Origin: Climacium dendroides
Taxonomy: Eukaryota > Streptophyta > Bryopsida > Hypnales > Climaciaceae
Assembly: GCA_950106755.1 (NCBI GenBank)
Contig: OX467087.1
Coordinates: 12,404,047-12,468,046 of the forward strand
Length of the DNA stretch: 64,000 nucleotides
Direction: 5' to 3'
A program made the translations under genes and the position numbers. Numbering within the stretch: position 1 is the stretch's first letter; every line of letters begins with the position of its first letter. This document shows positions 38,720-50,463 of the stretch, in pieces. Under the pieces are notes generated by a model. That model was not told the DNA's origin. It saw only the letters and a list, made by a program, of their open reading frames with translations, and searched no databases.

Positions 38720-41700
38720 TGTGGGAATCCGGAATCCAGAGACGGATCAAGGTTAAGGGAGCTAGGTGAGAAAAATCGAAAAAAATCGAAAAAAATTATA
38801 GTTCGAACGTGATTTTTGGTGTGAGAAAACCCGAACTAGAAAATAGGCGTTCCAGCAGAATCCTTAACCGGAACTTATCCGGTTCCGGAATCCGGAATTA
38901 CCCGGAACGCAGGAACCTATCGTATAGACCTTGGAGCTACGGGAATAGGATACCGTTAGTATAACGGACCTGTAGCCGTTATCCTGATTACCGTAGGGAG
39001 ACGGTTTAGTATTTAAGCTGTTTACCGAGGGTTTTCATCTCCACCTTCCTGTTTTGTTTTTCTGAGACTGTCCATGTGAGTAGTTGAGAGAAAGAGTGGT
39101 GAATTAGCGATTGAATTAGTTTTACTTTTCTCTCCTCTCGTTTCTACTTAGGCCTTATGGCATCAGGAGCGGTACGGAAGGTAGTTGTATCTGCTTGGAT
39201 TATCTCTCCGGCTATTCTAGACAATCCGGAACTACACAAGCAGTTAGAGGAGGATTTGACTAAGTTAGGGTGTGTCGGTTTGTTACATCGACCATGGAAC
39301 CTTAAGAGTGAGGATATGATCCAAGAACTACTCCATGGAGTTCCGAATCAGTATGAGCTCACTTTGAAAGGACGGCCAGTCACGTAGACGGAGGACATCT
39401 AGGTGGATGTATATCAGTTCCGGAAGAGCGGAAACGGGTTAGCTTCGAGGACGGACCGTTTTGTAGCCGAGAAGTTCACAGGATCTGCAAACCCTAAGGA
39501 TAGATTCGCTATTAGTGAATGCAAGGACGAGAGACATAGGAGAGTTCTAGAGTTCCTCATCCCCATCCTGTATCCGGAAAACCTACCCGGGTCCCCGTTA
39601 CGGTGGCCAATACCATTTTCGGGGCTATGGAGAACCGAGCCGTGCACTGGGGTAGAGTCATAGCCGGGTTAGTTTCTAAACTAGCAAAGCATGTAACCCA
39701 CGCGAAGGCAAGTCTAGTTAGCACCTACCTATTCCATTTATACCATTAGCAGGAACTTTTGAGCGCTGCAGAAATAATCTAGTACGACATCGGAAAGGCT
39801 ATTTTGTCATACGGACTTTCTGGGGAAGAAGCAGAAGATCCAGTCGAGTCGGAACAGGAAGAGCGCCTCGAGGAACCTCTGACCGATCCAAGGACCAAGA
39901 AGAGGAAGTCAATAGATCCGGGGTCACGAGCCAAACCATCGGTGATGGAAAGAAGAGAGTCAAGTAAAGGTCCGAAAGTAGAATCCGAATCAGCATTTTT
40001 CAATGCTAGATTTGAATGGATACGTGAAGCAAAGGTGCTCCATAATAGCTTGGCGGATCTGGTAATAGATACGGCGGAAGTTTTGAAGGTAGAGCCGGAT
40101 TAGATTGTGGAAGCAGTCAAACAACTGCCCAAACCGGAAGATCTAAAGCAAAGGGAGGACCGGATTCAGGAGTTGGAAGCGGATCGGAATCAACTCCAGG
40201 CCCGATTGAATTGGGCGAAAGAGAAGATGGCAGCTTTAAAGGAGAAAGAGAAGGAGGCCCTCTCTCTTGTCAAGAACCTATCCGAAGCAATCGACATCAA
40301 AGCCGACGTCATCACGAAAGCAACTCTATTTGATTTGAAGATGATACAGGAGGGCCACATCACTGAGACCAAGATGGTGACCATCCTCGTAGACTTCACT
40401 GCAAGGATAGAACGGGTTTTAGGAGAATTACGACAGTTACTGGCGGCCATCGATCCAAATCAGGTAATGGATTTCTCAACCTTTCTGGAACTCCCTTTTG
40501 TTTCAAGTACTCCAGGGAGACCATTAGCGGATCGAGCAGCTCGAATGGAGGGACTGAGAGGGATACTCACGCCAGCCGAGCCCACTTCCAAGAAGATACG
40601 GATGACAGAGTTAAATTTGAGGCCAGCTTCGGAACTGGAACATGAGGCCAGTGTGAAATCGATTCCAGTACCATCCAAAGTCTCAACTCCGGAAATCCCC
40701 AGGGCGCAGACGGTACCCAACCTTTTGAGGGGATCGTTCAAAGTTCCAAGACAACAGGTTAGAGGAGATCTCATCAACCGGATCGGTGGAATGACCAATC
40801 CGGCCCGAATGAATCCGAAAGGGTTCTCGCATATGCAAGAGACTACACCAAAAAAGAAAAGCAAACTCGCAATACTAGAGGAGACACCGCTAGAGAAGGA
40901 GAAGGAAGTTCAAGTCATTGAAGATTCCGAAGAAGAAAGTGCGCATTCCACTTCCAGAACGGAGGGGGATAGCGATCCGTCTCCCGCAACGCGCCACATC
41001 CAGACTCGAGCAGCAACGAAAACGACTCCGGCTAGAAGCGTGAAGGGAACGCCAACCAGTCAAGTGGGCAGCCACTTGAAGAAGGGTCGAAGGCCAAGGC
41101 ATTAGAACTCTTAGGAAGGATAGTATTGGATTCGGAACGGATTTCCGAGCGTGGGCCCAGGTTCCGGAATTTTAGGCAAGTAGTTTGGGAATTTCCGGCT
41201 TTCCCAGGACAACAGTGACTGGCCTTTCCGGATATCTCGGGGGTTCAGTGATTGGTTATCTTGATTTCCAGGTTCTTTTTCAAGCTTTTAGAAGTTGACT
41301 TTGGATTTTCAGTTAGTATTTAATGGTAGGCAAGTTAGTGGTCTGCCATTCCATTCCAATTCCACCTTATTGCTTTCACGTATGTTATTTCAATTTCCTT
41401 CTTAATCTAAGCGAACCAGGGTACCTCTAGCTGCACTTTGCCTACAAAGTTTTAGCTGGTGTATGCGTTTGTGTTGTATCCGTGTACTAGAGTAAGAGAG
41501 GGAAGGGAGAGGAATCCGGATCTCGAGCTACGGATCTCTTGGGTGTTAAGGTAATTAGGGGGAGGAATGCAAGCTAAATAGGGGAGTGTGAGCGTTACAT
41601 GCCTTCAAATTGCCGGAACGGCGATCCGGATAGAGAGGTAGAGGTCTCTACGAGTCCAGAACTAGGAAGGTTCTGTGTAGAGAGAAGCGACCGCCAGAGG

Positions 41701-42170
41701 AAAGAATCTCCCGCTACTCCGGAAGGTCTACCAACCTCCACCTTAGTACGTTGTCTTCTCCTTGAAAACCTACTCCTTTGAACCTATAAGTTCTAATCCG
41801 TCGTGGTAGTAAGAGAGGTTTGAGAATTTCTTTGTGTGACCTGTTTCCGGATCGGCCAATCCGGAAACTGTGAGAGAATACTCCTCCCTCCTCCTACAAC
41901 TGCGTTGTCTTGGATGTGTAGTTGATTAGGATTAGGGTGTAGAGAGGTTAGCTACACAAGTGGTGAGTCCCCACCCCTTTCTAGACCAAGGGCGGACCCT
42001 TTGAGGGTAAAACAGAGGTAACAAAAACCGAAAATTAGAAAAGACGGATCTAGGTTCCGAAGGTGGTCCGGATCCGGAACGAAATCCAGAATGTACTTAG
42101 TTTCCGGAACCAGGTAGGGAAGTGAAACGAAGGGAATTAAGAGAGTAGTCACGATCCGGATACCTCTAAT
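38720..42170 (+). mobile_element. CCGG-rich element, copy 2 (putative mobile element, unknown class)
   Basis: Same style as copy 1: CCGGA/TCCGG words crowd both ends (38735-38905 and 41830-42160). A core promoter-like stretch with a tatttaag box (about 39012) precedes the ATG at 39157. The block begins about 30 bp after the end of the Harbinger ORF1 relic and ends before the Harbinger transposase relic, so it probably inserted into that element. A segment about ctaagcgaacc (41407) is shared with copy 1 (inverse, near 33480). Ends are approximate and no TIR, LTR or target duplication is found. Confidence 0.55.
39157..41105 (+). pseudogene. Long frame of unknown family interrupted by five TAG codons and one frameshift (copy 2)
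   Basis: From the ATG at 39157 the frame is stopped by TAG at 39385 and 39400. A single-base loss near 39580 shifts it; the new frame then meets TAG at 39747, 39780 and 40101 and closes with TAG at 41103. No in-frame TAA or TGA occurs over about 650 codons. Conserved parts are CVGLLHRPWNLKSEDMIQE, NPKDRFAISECKDERHRRVL, NTIFGAMENRAVHWGRVI and FHLYH. A charged linker and a long Lys/Glu/Gln coiled coil (about 40107-40460) follow, then a basic, Ser/Thr/Pro-rich tail. The TAG at 39400 aligns with the one at 35487 in copy 1 (T-E-E-H-stop versus T-E-D-I-stop). Function unknown; a Gag-like or DNA-binding role is only an inference. Confidence 0.6.
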
Positions 42171-42189
42171 TCAAACGATATCATACTAG

Positions 42190-43340
42190 AGTTCCCTGAA
42201 ACGATAATTCATGTCATCTTGCAACAATTTGTCGTTGTAAGGATACTTACGGCTAACTGCGCTTACAACAAAAGTTGTTTGATAGAGGCTTGAGCAAAAA
42301 GAATAGGATAGCAATAGCCTCTTCTACCAATTCCAGTAGAATCTACCAACATGCTTCATCAAATAATGGTAAAGGCAATGTACACTCCAAAATATAAAAA
42401 AGAAGTGTGGGCTTCATCTTCTCAATTGGACAACTTGGGAGGTCAACAATTAGATATAGCAACTATAAGGCTTGGTGAAAGCTCCAAGGGAGCCAATGAT
42501 AGAGACGACTTACAACAATGGGAACACTAACTGTCCAATTGCATGAACCAAGATATTCATGAGGCTATGGTGGACATATTTCTTCAGAACATGCTTTCAA
42601 CTTCCGCCATGGAGTCTTCTTTCCTGATGACGGTGAAAACTTCCCTAAGCTCATCTCTTTGGAAGATCTTATGCAACATGATAGCCTTGTTGGAACAGCG
42701 TTATAGCACGACAATGAAGAAGATGATACGAATAAGGAGTACAATAAAGAAAATGAGTTTTGCATCTCTAAGTCAATTTTTGAGGATTTGCAGGTTGAAG
42801 AAGACAATAGCCATGTACCAACATATTTCAATTTGAATGCAAAGTCTTCTATTTGGTGTAAACTTTATAGTATATATATATATAGAGAGAGAGAGAGATT
42901 AGTACTTTCATACTTGAAAATCATTGTACACATAGGTGGACTTTGTGTGGATATGGCCCAAGTTTTTTTTATTATGTGTTTCTTTTGTGTTAATATCATG
43001 TACTTCTTTTATATTCATGTTATGTGCTTCTTTTATATTCCGATTATATACTTCTTTTATGTTCATAGTTTGGATGTTCTAATTCATAGATTGAATTATT
43101 TGTAGATTGAACAAGTGAAGTTCTATGAAATCTATGTCCTAAAGTGCTAAACTAAGTAATTGAGAAAACAACTACTGAAATTGTTGCTTGTGTATGTTTC
43201 TTTTTTACCTATATTTTTGCTAAAAAAGTTTTATATTCTTAATTTCCAATTCTGTTGCTTATAGTTGTATTGAAAACTGATGCATCTCTCAATTTTGTTA
43301 TGCTTTTTAATTCATCATAGACATGTTTATTTTTATTCAT
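42190..43340. other. Interior of the decayed Harbinger element; simple repeats
   Basis: No intact gene. An open acidic stretch (42560-42840, EEDDTNKEYNKENEF type) could be remnant coding sequence. At 42869-42899 there is a (ta)n(ga)n microsatellite. At 42974-43069 a 24-bp unit (atgtacttcttttatattca...) is repeated four times in imperfect tandem. Confidence 0.5.
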
Positions 43341-43344
43341 CATA

Positions 43345-43690
43345 GACATGTTTTGTACAAACAATTCATGCACCTAATGATGAGAAGCAACATCACTTTG
43401 CTCAACAATAAGAAAATGCCCATAAAGACGTGGAAAGATGTTTTGGGGTTCTACAAGCACGATTTGCCATCATCAAAAATCCATGTTGCTAGTAGAGCCC
43501 TAAGTGTATTGAAGACATCATATTTGTGTATTGTACTTTGCACAATATGATCTTAAAGAATGAAAAAAATGTCGGTCTAGATTTTCTGTTTCCTCTCAAG
43601 TCTCAATGATGTGGTACCAGTGCATCAAGATTTGTCTTATGAAGATTTAGTCCTAGTAACAGTGCAGATAGAGAACCTAGATAAAAGCAG
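43345..43690 (+). pseudogene. PIF/Harbinger transposase, C-terminal part, inverted relative to the rest
   Basis: The frame contains FVQTIHAPNDEKQHHFAQQ, a TAA, then AHKDVERCFGVLQARFAII, two TAG codons, and YCTLHNMILKNE. This is the block with the catalytic Glu of HARBI1/ALP1-like DDE nucleases (consensus A-R-K-D-V-E-R-x-F-G-V-L-Q). A tail with VHQDLSYEDLVLV follows. It lies on the strand opposite to the rest of the transposase (43690-44400), pointing to an internal inversion. Confidence 0.85.
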
Positions 43691-44400
43691 ATGTAGTACC
43701 AATCATATAGTACACCATTAATAGTAAAATTCATACTTGACTTCCACCATTGAGCATATTCTTAATGAGTAGGCCTCAATCGAGCACATTTAAGTCATTG
43801 TTTGCACTTAGCAAATCGAAAAAAATATGCCAAATATATAGCTCTTAGTCCATAATGGCTTCAAGTATAATGAATCGATCTCCATCCTTGTTTCCATAAT
43901 CTCCCTGCCACGCCACAAGGCAATTCTTCTATATGTAATGCATATAGTCAATTGAAGCAAACATCTTGGACCAGCATACTCAGCATTTATGGTCAACTAC
44001 TTTTCAATATTAGCTTTTGTTGGTTGCCTCAGGTATTGTTCACTAAACTCAACACAAATGGCTTGACAAAATCTCTTCATGGCCTCCATTATTGTGGATT
44101 CATCTATGCGGCAGTATTCATCAATGGCATTTGTTGTAATGTCATATGTAAGCATTTGAATCGCGGCAGTACACTTTTGAATTGATGAGAGGCCTAATTT
44201 TCCTACTACATCACGCTTTTGTAAAAAATAATTATCTTAAGTATATACCTTAGGCATAATCAATAAAAATAATAGCCTCTGTATGCAAAAGTACCGATGG
44301 AAATGCAATGGTCTATAAATAGGTGTCTTTGCAAAATAATCAAAGAACATTCTCTCATGTCCATCTAGTCTCTCTCTAAATTTTCACATCATCCAAGCCT
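43690..44400 (-). pseudogene. PIF/Harbinger transposase, N-terminal and central part
   Basis: Reading the minus strand from 44400 I see GHERMFFDYFAKTPIYRPLH then LQKRDVVGKLGLSSIQKCTA, and DITTNAIDEYCRIDESTIME with EAMKRFCQAICVEFSEQYLR. The SID-type first Asp region follows in a shifted frame near 43935. WQGDYGNKDGDR and NNDLNVLD (second Asp) come next, and the part ends with VNFTINGVLYDWYY near 43700. The order matches plant HARBI1/ALP1-like nucleases. Frameshifts and stops make it inactive. The next expected segment (from WATFVKTI onward) is found on the plus strand at 43345-43690. Confidence 0.87.
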
Positions 44401-45542
44401 TGACCTTCATACTTATACCATTGGCTCAAGAATGGAATCATCACAAACATGATCTAGAAAACTAGTGAAGATGATGTCATCTACTTTGTTGTTCTCACAC
44501 ATCTCTTATAAATGTATTGCAACTTTGGCTCTCTAAGCCTCCATAGTTGCACAACAGTTTTCAAAATGGCTTCAATTCTACAAATGCCACTCTTCCACCC
44601 TTCCTCACCTTTGCACACAATTCTCAAAGTACTTTGAAAATTCAAACTAGAAGAAGATGAGCTCTTAGTCATCTTGTATAATGAAACAGCCACAAGATGA
44701 AAAAGTATCAAACCTATGAACCCTCATAAACTTCCACTTGGCCTTGGTAAAGGCGGTGCCCCTCATGAGATGGCAATTGGCTTTCTTGGAGGATGTGCTT
44801 GGCGAGCTCATCCCATTCTAGTGTAGGGTATCCTTTCAATGAAGCCCTCAACTAGTTCATGAACTTATGCCAAACTCCTCAATATAGAGCCTTGGTGCCC
44901 CTCTTTGAAGAGCCTAGTGTGGGGATGCTCTAAGCAAGGCCAGAGGACACTTAAACATGCAATAACTATGGCACTTAAGTATGCAATAATTGTAATACCC
45001 AAATATGTTCTAACTATAGCACCTAAGTATATAGTAACTACTGTTGCACCTTGATTAATGTATTAGTCAACTTGATTAAATCTAAACCAACTATATTAAA
45101 TCACAACCACTCCTATTAATCAACCATACTTTAATAAGGGTGCTCCACCACTCCATGGCCATTATTTCTATATATATTATATTTTCAAATTTAAATGCTT
45201 ATAAAATATGATAAAGGTAATTGTTGGCTTGTTCAAATCATATGTATTTCATTTAAAGGTATGATTCAATTTTGGTATATGGTTTTATAGTTCTTTTTGT
45301 ACAAAGCTTTTTTTTAGAAAAATGCACAAAATCCTATTTGGTCATGATATTACTTCCCAAATTTTCTATAAAACTTCGAATTTCATGATATTTCTTTAAT
45401 CTTATCTCCATACTTGGTTTAAATTGAGGAGACAAAGTTTGAACAAACAAAACTTTTCTAGGACATCCTTGAATCTTCAAGGCACCACCATGATTTTTGT
45501 CTAATTTTTAAAACTTCCTCTTGTTTTTGAAAACTTAATGCA
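44401..45542. other. Spacer, no gene
   Basis: The minus-strand frame 44481-44711 may be the extreme 5' part of the Harbinger transposase gene but shows no domain. The rest is AT-rich with nothing recognised. Confidence 0.35.
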
Positions 45543-45665
45543 CAACATTCACTTTGTGTGATAAGATAATTTACTTATGAATACAACATTCACTTTGTGT
45601 GATAAGATAATTTACTTATGAATACAACATTCACTTTGTGTGATAAGATAATTTACTTATGAATT
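45543..45665. repeat. Three near-perfect tandem copies of a 41-bp unit
   Basis: Units start at 45543, 45584 and 45625, each beginning caacattcactttgtgtg and ending in acttatgaata; only the last bases of the third copy differ. The near identity points to recent tandem duplication. Confidence 0.95.
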
Positions 45666-47920
45666 CAATGCATAGTAAGGTGTTTTAATTAAGTTAACTT
45701 TTCTACCATTAATAGCATGTTGATTGACAAAGTAGATGAACATATTGTATACAATACTTTATATACAATTCATAATTTCAATCTCAACTATACAAGAGCT
45801 AAATCACACAAGTCACAACTATTTGAGCATATTTAGTTTCATCATCATATTTTACATAAATCCCATATCAAGCCTTGTCATAGCATACCAAGCTTTTAAC
45901 AATATCGATAATGTTATAAGCAATGTACTAAATGGAATTCAGAGAGTTTTATGTCAAAGATATCAAGCTTGTTATTATCCAAGCAATGACAAATCAAATC
46001 AACATCAATTCCTTACTCCTAAAAGTAAATGTAAATTTAGGATAAGAAACAACTTTACATCGTATGTAGAAGTATTTTGAAAGTTTTTGAGAATCCATAG
46101 ACCTCACTTGTGTCCATTCCACAACAAAACAACATGTTAGAATGTTAGTGAGGAAACAACAAGTGTCTTCAGCCTATAGCGCATATTATAGCTGTCACTA
46201 GAATACAATTAAAATTACACATGCTAACCAAATTTCAACACAAGGCTAAAGCTACAGTTGAACCTAAAGATTGGTTGAATGTTGTGTTATGCTTTGTAAG
46301 GGATCCATTGCAATTTGAGAGTAACCATCAACAAAATATAAAACACTTTGTTACTGTTGTATGAGAGTTTGCTACAAAATTAGCTCAAAACTCTATAGCT
46401 TGGTAAGCAAGGTCAAATTGGGAAAAGGAGGGGTATAGGAGCTTCCCAATTGTTGTTTCTATTCTCCTTGTTGAATGTTAAGGGAAAGCTTTTATATGTC
46501 AAGGTTTGTTGTATGGGCATGCAACCTTGGAAGGTTTGTAGCCGTCCAAAGTTCATCAATGCATTAAATCACAATCCTCTTAATAAAACAATAATAATTA
46601 ACTAAGGGTGCCATAAGCACTAGGGCTATAATTTCGAAGTTGGCCAAATCTAAGAAGCTAATTAAACATATGATTTGGTCATGGTGGTAGTTAGCTAGTC
46701 CAAATCAAATGTATTTTGTGCATGAAGTACATTCTATTTCTTATATATTATTTTAAATCCCTTTCAAATCACAAAGCTAGTAGATATTTGCATATCTAAA
46801 GTACCATTAGGTCACAATGTCAATTTAAATTTTTACTATGAAACATGGAATCCCAAAAGACTTCTTCTAATTCTTCTTTTAACTAAGCCTTGGCCTAGGA
46901 TTTGAAGTTTATAGATACAAACAAACAAACAAACAATGTAACTTAATGGATGAATTTTCACTTTGGAAGCATACTCAATTATTGTTTTCTAGAAAGGCTT
47001 TTTTTGAGGTTGTTCTTTGGGAACATAGTATTGTAAGGAATTTTTGATTGATCTTGGCATTTTCAGGGCCTAGACAACCTCAAAATGATGGCACTTCTAA
47101 CATGTTGTATTTTATATTACTCACATTTGTATCATTTACTTTTTTTAAGCATTTGAAAGTGCAAGAGATGGTTTCTCCTTTTCATAGGCATATCTTGGGA
47201 CTTTCTATGAAATTTTTAACCACTTAATGTTAAAAGATTTTGGACGAAATTCAGATGTGTTACAATATAAAACTTCTTCAACTATTTTGAATATTTGTAC
47301 TAGAGAAAAGATGTTGGATTTTTTAAAGATACTCATATGATATAGCTTAAAATTTTCTTTATGGACCTTTGTCAAATCAATTTAGAAGTGATTAATTTTG
47401 AAAACTCATCAAAGTACAATTTTTATTTCTAGTGCTTTCATTTGGATAAGATAGGTAGTAAGATTGCAAAGTGATCTCTTAATGTGATGTTATATGAACA
47501 CAAAATTCTTGTTTACATATGTTTAAAATACTAAAATTTTCTATATTTATACTATTTACATTACTAAATTTCTATAGTATAAGGTGTTTCTTAGGTGTTT
47601 GTTGAATGCTCAAAATGCGCAATGTATATCTTTTGATCTAATATACTTTTTGATTTTGTTTTTGATTTTAAAGAATTGAACATTGGTTTTTCAATCTCTA
47701 TATAACATTTTTCTAATTGACATTGTAAGTTTAAGTATGATATTTTTATGATGGTGAACAATTAATGGTAAAAGTTGTGCAAAGAATTATGTGAAAGTCA
47801 TCAACAATATATAGAATTTGAAATTGCTATGGAAAGTAAATTTAATAGATTGTATTTTATATAATGCATATTTTGCACTTATAATGGAGAAAAATAAATT
47901 ATTTCCCATACCCAACTATA
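45666..47920. other. AT-rich spacer, no gene
   Basis: The frame 45736-46080 lacks any domain and lies in AT-rich sequence. A short acaa/caaa microsatellite occurs at 46918-46935. No RNA gene recognised. Confidence 0.35.
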
Positions 47921-49507
47921 TACTACTAGAAAATGATGTCCAAGTTAACAAAAAATGTCATGTTTTTAACTATATTGACTGTTTTTATAATTTTTTGTTG
48001 ATTTGGCACAAGTTAACAAAATGGTCACAAAATTTTTATTGCTTTGGATAGTACAATGTTCAAATCAACAAAAAAACTAACAATTTTTTGTTCATTTTGA
48101 TTTACAAGGGTTAAAATAAATTTTTGTTATTTAGGCTATGCTTGAATCATTGTGGTTAGAATTCTTTGTACAATGAATTTTCAAAAAAATAATCATTCAC
48201 AATTTGGTCTTTTATCAAGTCAATAGAATTTGGAGGCCATTTTGACATAGTACAATAACTTTTCTCAAAACACTTTGAACTAAGAAAAGATGGTAAATCA
48301 AGTTAAATTTCATTTCAAAAGATCCGTTTGTGATTTTGAGCTCCCAAAAATATGTTATGGATAAAATTCAAAGAGGATGTTTGAAAATGTCAAAGAAATT
48401 GTTCTATTCTCACTCTTTGAATATTGTCCATAACTTTTGATTGGAGACTCAAATGTACAAATAGATTTTTGGAAATGAAAGTTAGTATGATTTACTATCT
48501 TTTCTGTAGTTCAAAGTTTTTTGAAAAAAATTGTTTTACTATGAGATCATGGCCACCAAAGTCTGCTAAGTTTCAAAGACACCGATTTGTGAATACTTAA
48601 GTTAAAAAAAACACTAAATTGTACAAAATCTTGAAGTTATGATACAAAAATCCTATTTTTCCATTCCAAAAAAAGTTTGCATACCATAAAATATAGTTGA
48701 ATTTTTTGCATAATTGAAATATGTATATTACAAAATTTACTCATATGAAACTTCATATTGAAATCTTCAACAGACTTCAAAGGTCATTTTCTCATAGTAA
48801 AATAGTTTTTTTTCAAAGAACTTTGATTAATAAATGTTGGGAAATCAATTTAACTTTCATCTCCTGAAATCCATTTGAGATTTTGAGTCTCCTATCAAAA
48901 ATTATGGACAAAATTTAGGGTGAGGTTGGAAAGGACATTTTCTTGAACATTTTCTATAACATTTTTAAAAACCCTCTCTGAATTTGTCTATAACTTTATA
49001 TTGAAGAATCAAAATCTCAAATAGATTTTAAAAATGAAAGATAGCTTCATCTCCCAAATTTTCATAGTTGAAAGTTTTTTGAAAAAGGTATTTTACTTTG
49101 CAAAAATGGCCTCCAAAGTCTATTGGTTTTACAAACTAATGAGAAACAAAACCAAAATAAATAAAAACTAATACACTTTTCAATTACTTGATTTCATGTG
49201 TGGTTTAATGGCCAAGGGTCTTGCACTTCAAGCATGAGGTACAAGGTTCAAACCCTTGTGCCTCCACTTGCCTGTAGGGTAGGTTGCTTAGGTGGCATTT
49301 TAATTTGATGATATGGTGAGTGCCATGTATTGGTCTCCTATTGGCCAATGTTTTTTTTTTTGTATTTGACTGAATCAATAAAAAAATCAACAAGTTTTTG
49401 GTGAACAATGTTCAAGTCAATACATCCAAATCAACACAAAATTGACAAACCAAATCAACACTTTTAGTCCATCTTTTATTAATTCAATCACAAATTTTCT
49501 AGTAGTG
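47921..49507. mobile_element. Non-autonomous CACTA element 4 (1587 bp), TSD ata
   Basis: The left end TACTACTAGAAAATGATGTC (first base mutated from C) and the right end, whose reverse complement is CACTACTAGAAAATTTGTG, belong to the same TIR family as the elements at 2910 and 6353. The flanks are ata (47918-47920 and 49508-49510). The interior contains several direct repeats of ttttgaaaaa-type segments (48240-49110). A tRNA-derived SINE-like unit is found near its right end. No transposase. Confidence 0.85.
49193..49361 (+). repeat. tRNA-derived SINE-like unit
   Basis: A Pol III A box (TGGTTTAATGG, 49201-49211) and B box (GGTTCAAACCC, 49245-49255) occur at tRNA spacing. A T arm (CAAGG...CCTTG) and an anticodon arm with loop ACTTCAA (anticodon TTC, Glu-like) can be drawn, but the 5' acceptor strand does not pair with tgcctcc, so it is not a functional tRNA. 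A tRNA-unrelated body follows, ending in a run of 11 T (49351-49361). The antisense frame there shows the GFEP-x-TS pattern often seen opposite tRNAs. Confidence 0.6.
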
Positions 49508-49513
49508 ATATTA

Positions 49514-50134
49514 CTCCCTTCATTCCAAAATGATCTTCCTGTAGTGCCTACAAAATGAAGTAGTGTATAGTGGCTATACTAAAATCCCCCCCCCCCAAAT
49601 TGGTGGACCATTCATTGTCTCTGTACATAGCCATCAATGTATATTAGAAGGAGTACTCAATTAGCAATTTTGCAATGCCATGTTACTAGGGTGGGAATAC
49701 CAGCCATTAATGTATGCTAGAAGAAACTATATTGAATTAGTGATTTTGCCATGCCATGCTACTATTGATTGTGCATTATTAAACCTATCTTTTACTCATT
49801 CACAGTTCACGTCTTCTTATATCTCCGAACTTTAATAGAATTTTCAGATTTCTTCAAGATGGAAGATTCTTGTGATGTGACCCTAACCTAGACGTGAGAA
49901 TGACAAAAAAACTAATGGAGAACTTGGGACAGAAAAAAATGATTGGCTACATATACTTCTCAAAAATGCCCCTAAGATCCAATTTTTAAATACTCCAAAA
50001 CAACCCTTTCAAAATTAATTTGAATTTAAATTTGCAAGGCAAGAAGAATGCATGAATTCTACATATAACTCAATTTTCTTTTCAAAATCCAGAACATTTT
50101 GTCTAATAGGAAGATCATTACGGAATTGAAAGAC
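49514..50134. mobile_element. Stowaway/mariner-like MITE (621 bp), TA target
   Basis: It starts CTCCCTTCATTCC and, reverse-complemented from the right, GTCTTTCAATTCC, each followed by a shared AATGATCTTCCT within a 27-bp inverted repeat. TA flanks both sides (49512-49513, 50135-50136). The left end closely resembles the CTCCCTC-start of plant Stowaway/mariner elements. It begins only a few bases after the CACTA element ends. A run of ten C lies near 49588. Confidence 0.75.
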
Positions 50135-50463
50135 TAGCATTTTATAATGCCATCTTGCCTTGTATAATGCTTACAATACTTAATTATTTTGATTTTCATC
50201 TCATTTTTAAGATATTTTATAGTATTGAATTTAGAATTTTGATTTAGATGAATTTGATGTTTAGTTGGACAAGTTCATCCCATGGAATTATAATGCACAA
50301 GCTACAAAATTGGCAAATTCTCCAATAGTGCAATAAATGAATATGGGAATCAAAGTGGTCAAGATTACCATTGATACAATTGAAATGAGAGACTTTAGAT
50401 TGATATTGCTACAAATATGGAGTAGGAGTAGAGCAAGTTCAAGTCTTGTGATGCCTCCAAATT

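Noticed and set aside
49193..49266. Functional tRNA-Glu gene
   Set aside because: A and B boxes are good, but the acceptor stem does not pair, so it is called SINE-like.
49205..49408. Minus-strand 67-codon frame
   Set aside because: It is the antisense of a tRNA-derived SINE-like unit; the GFEP-x-TS pattern is typical of that.
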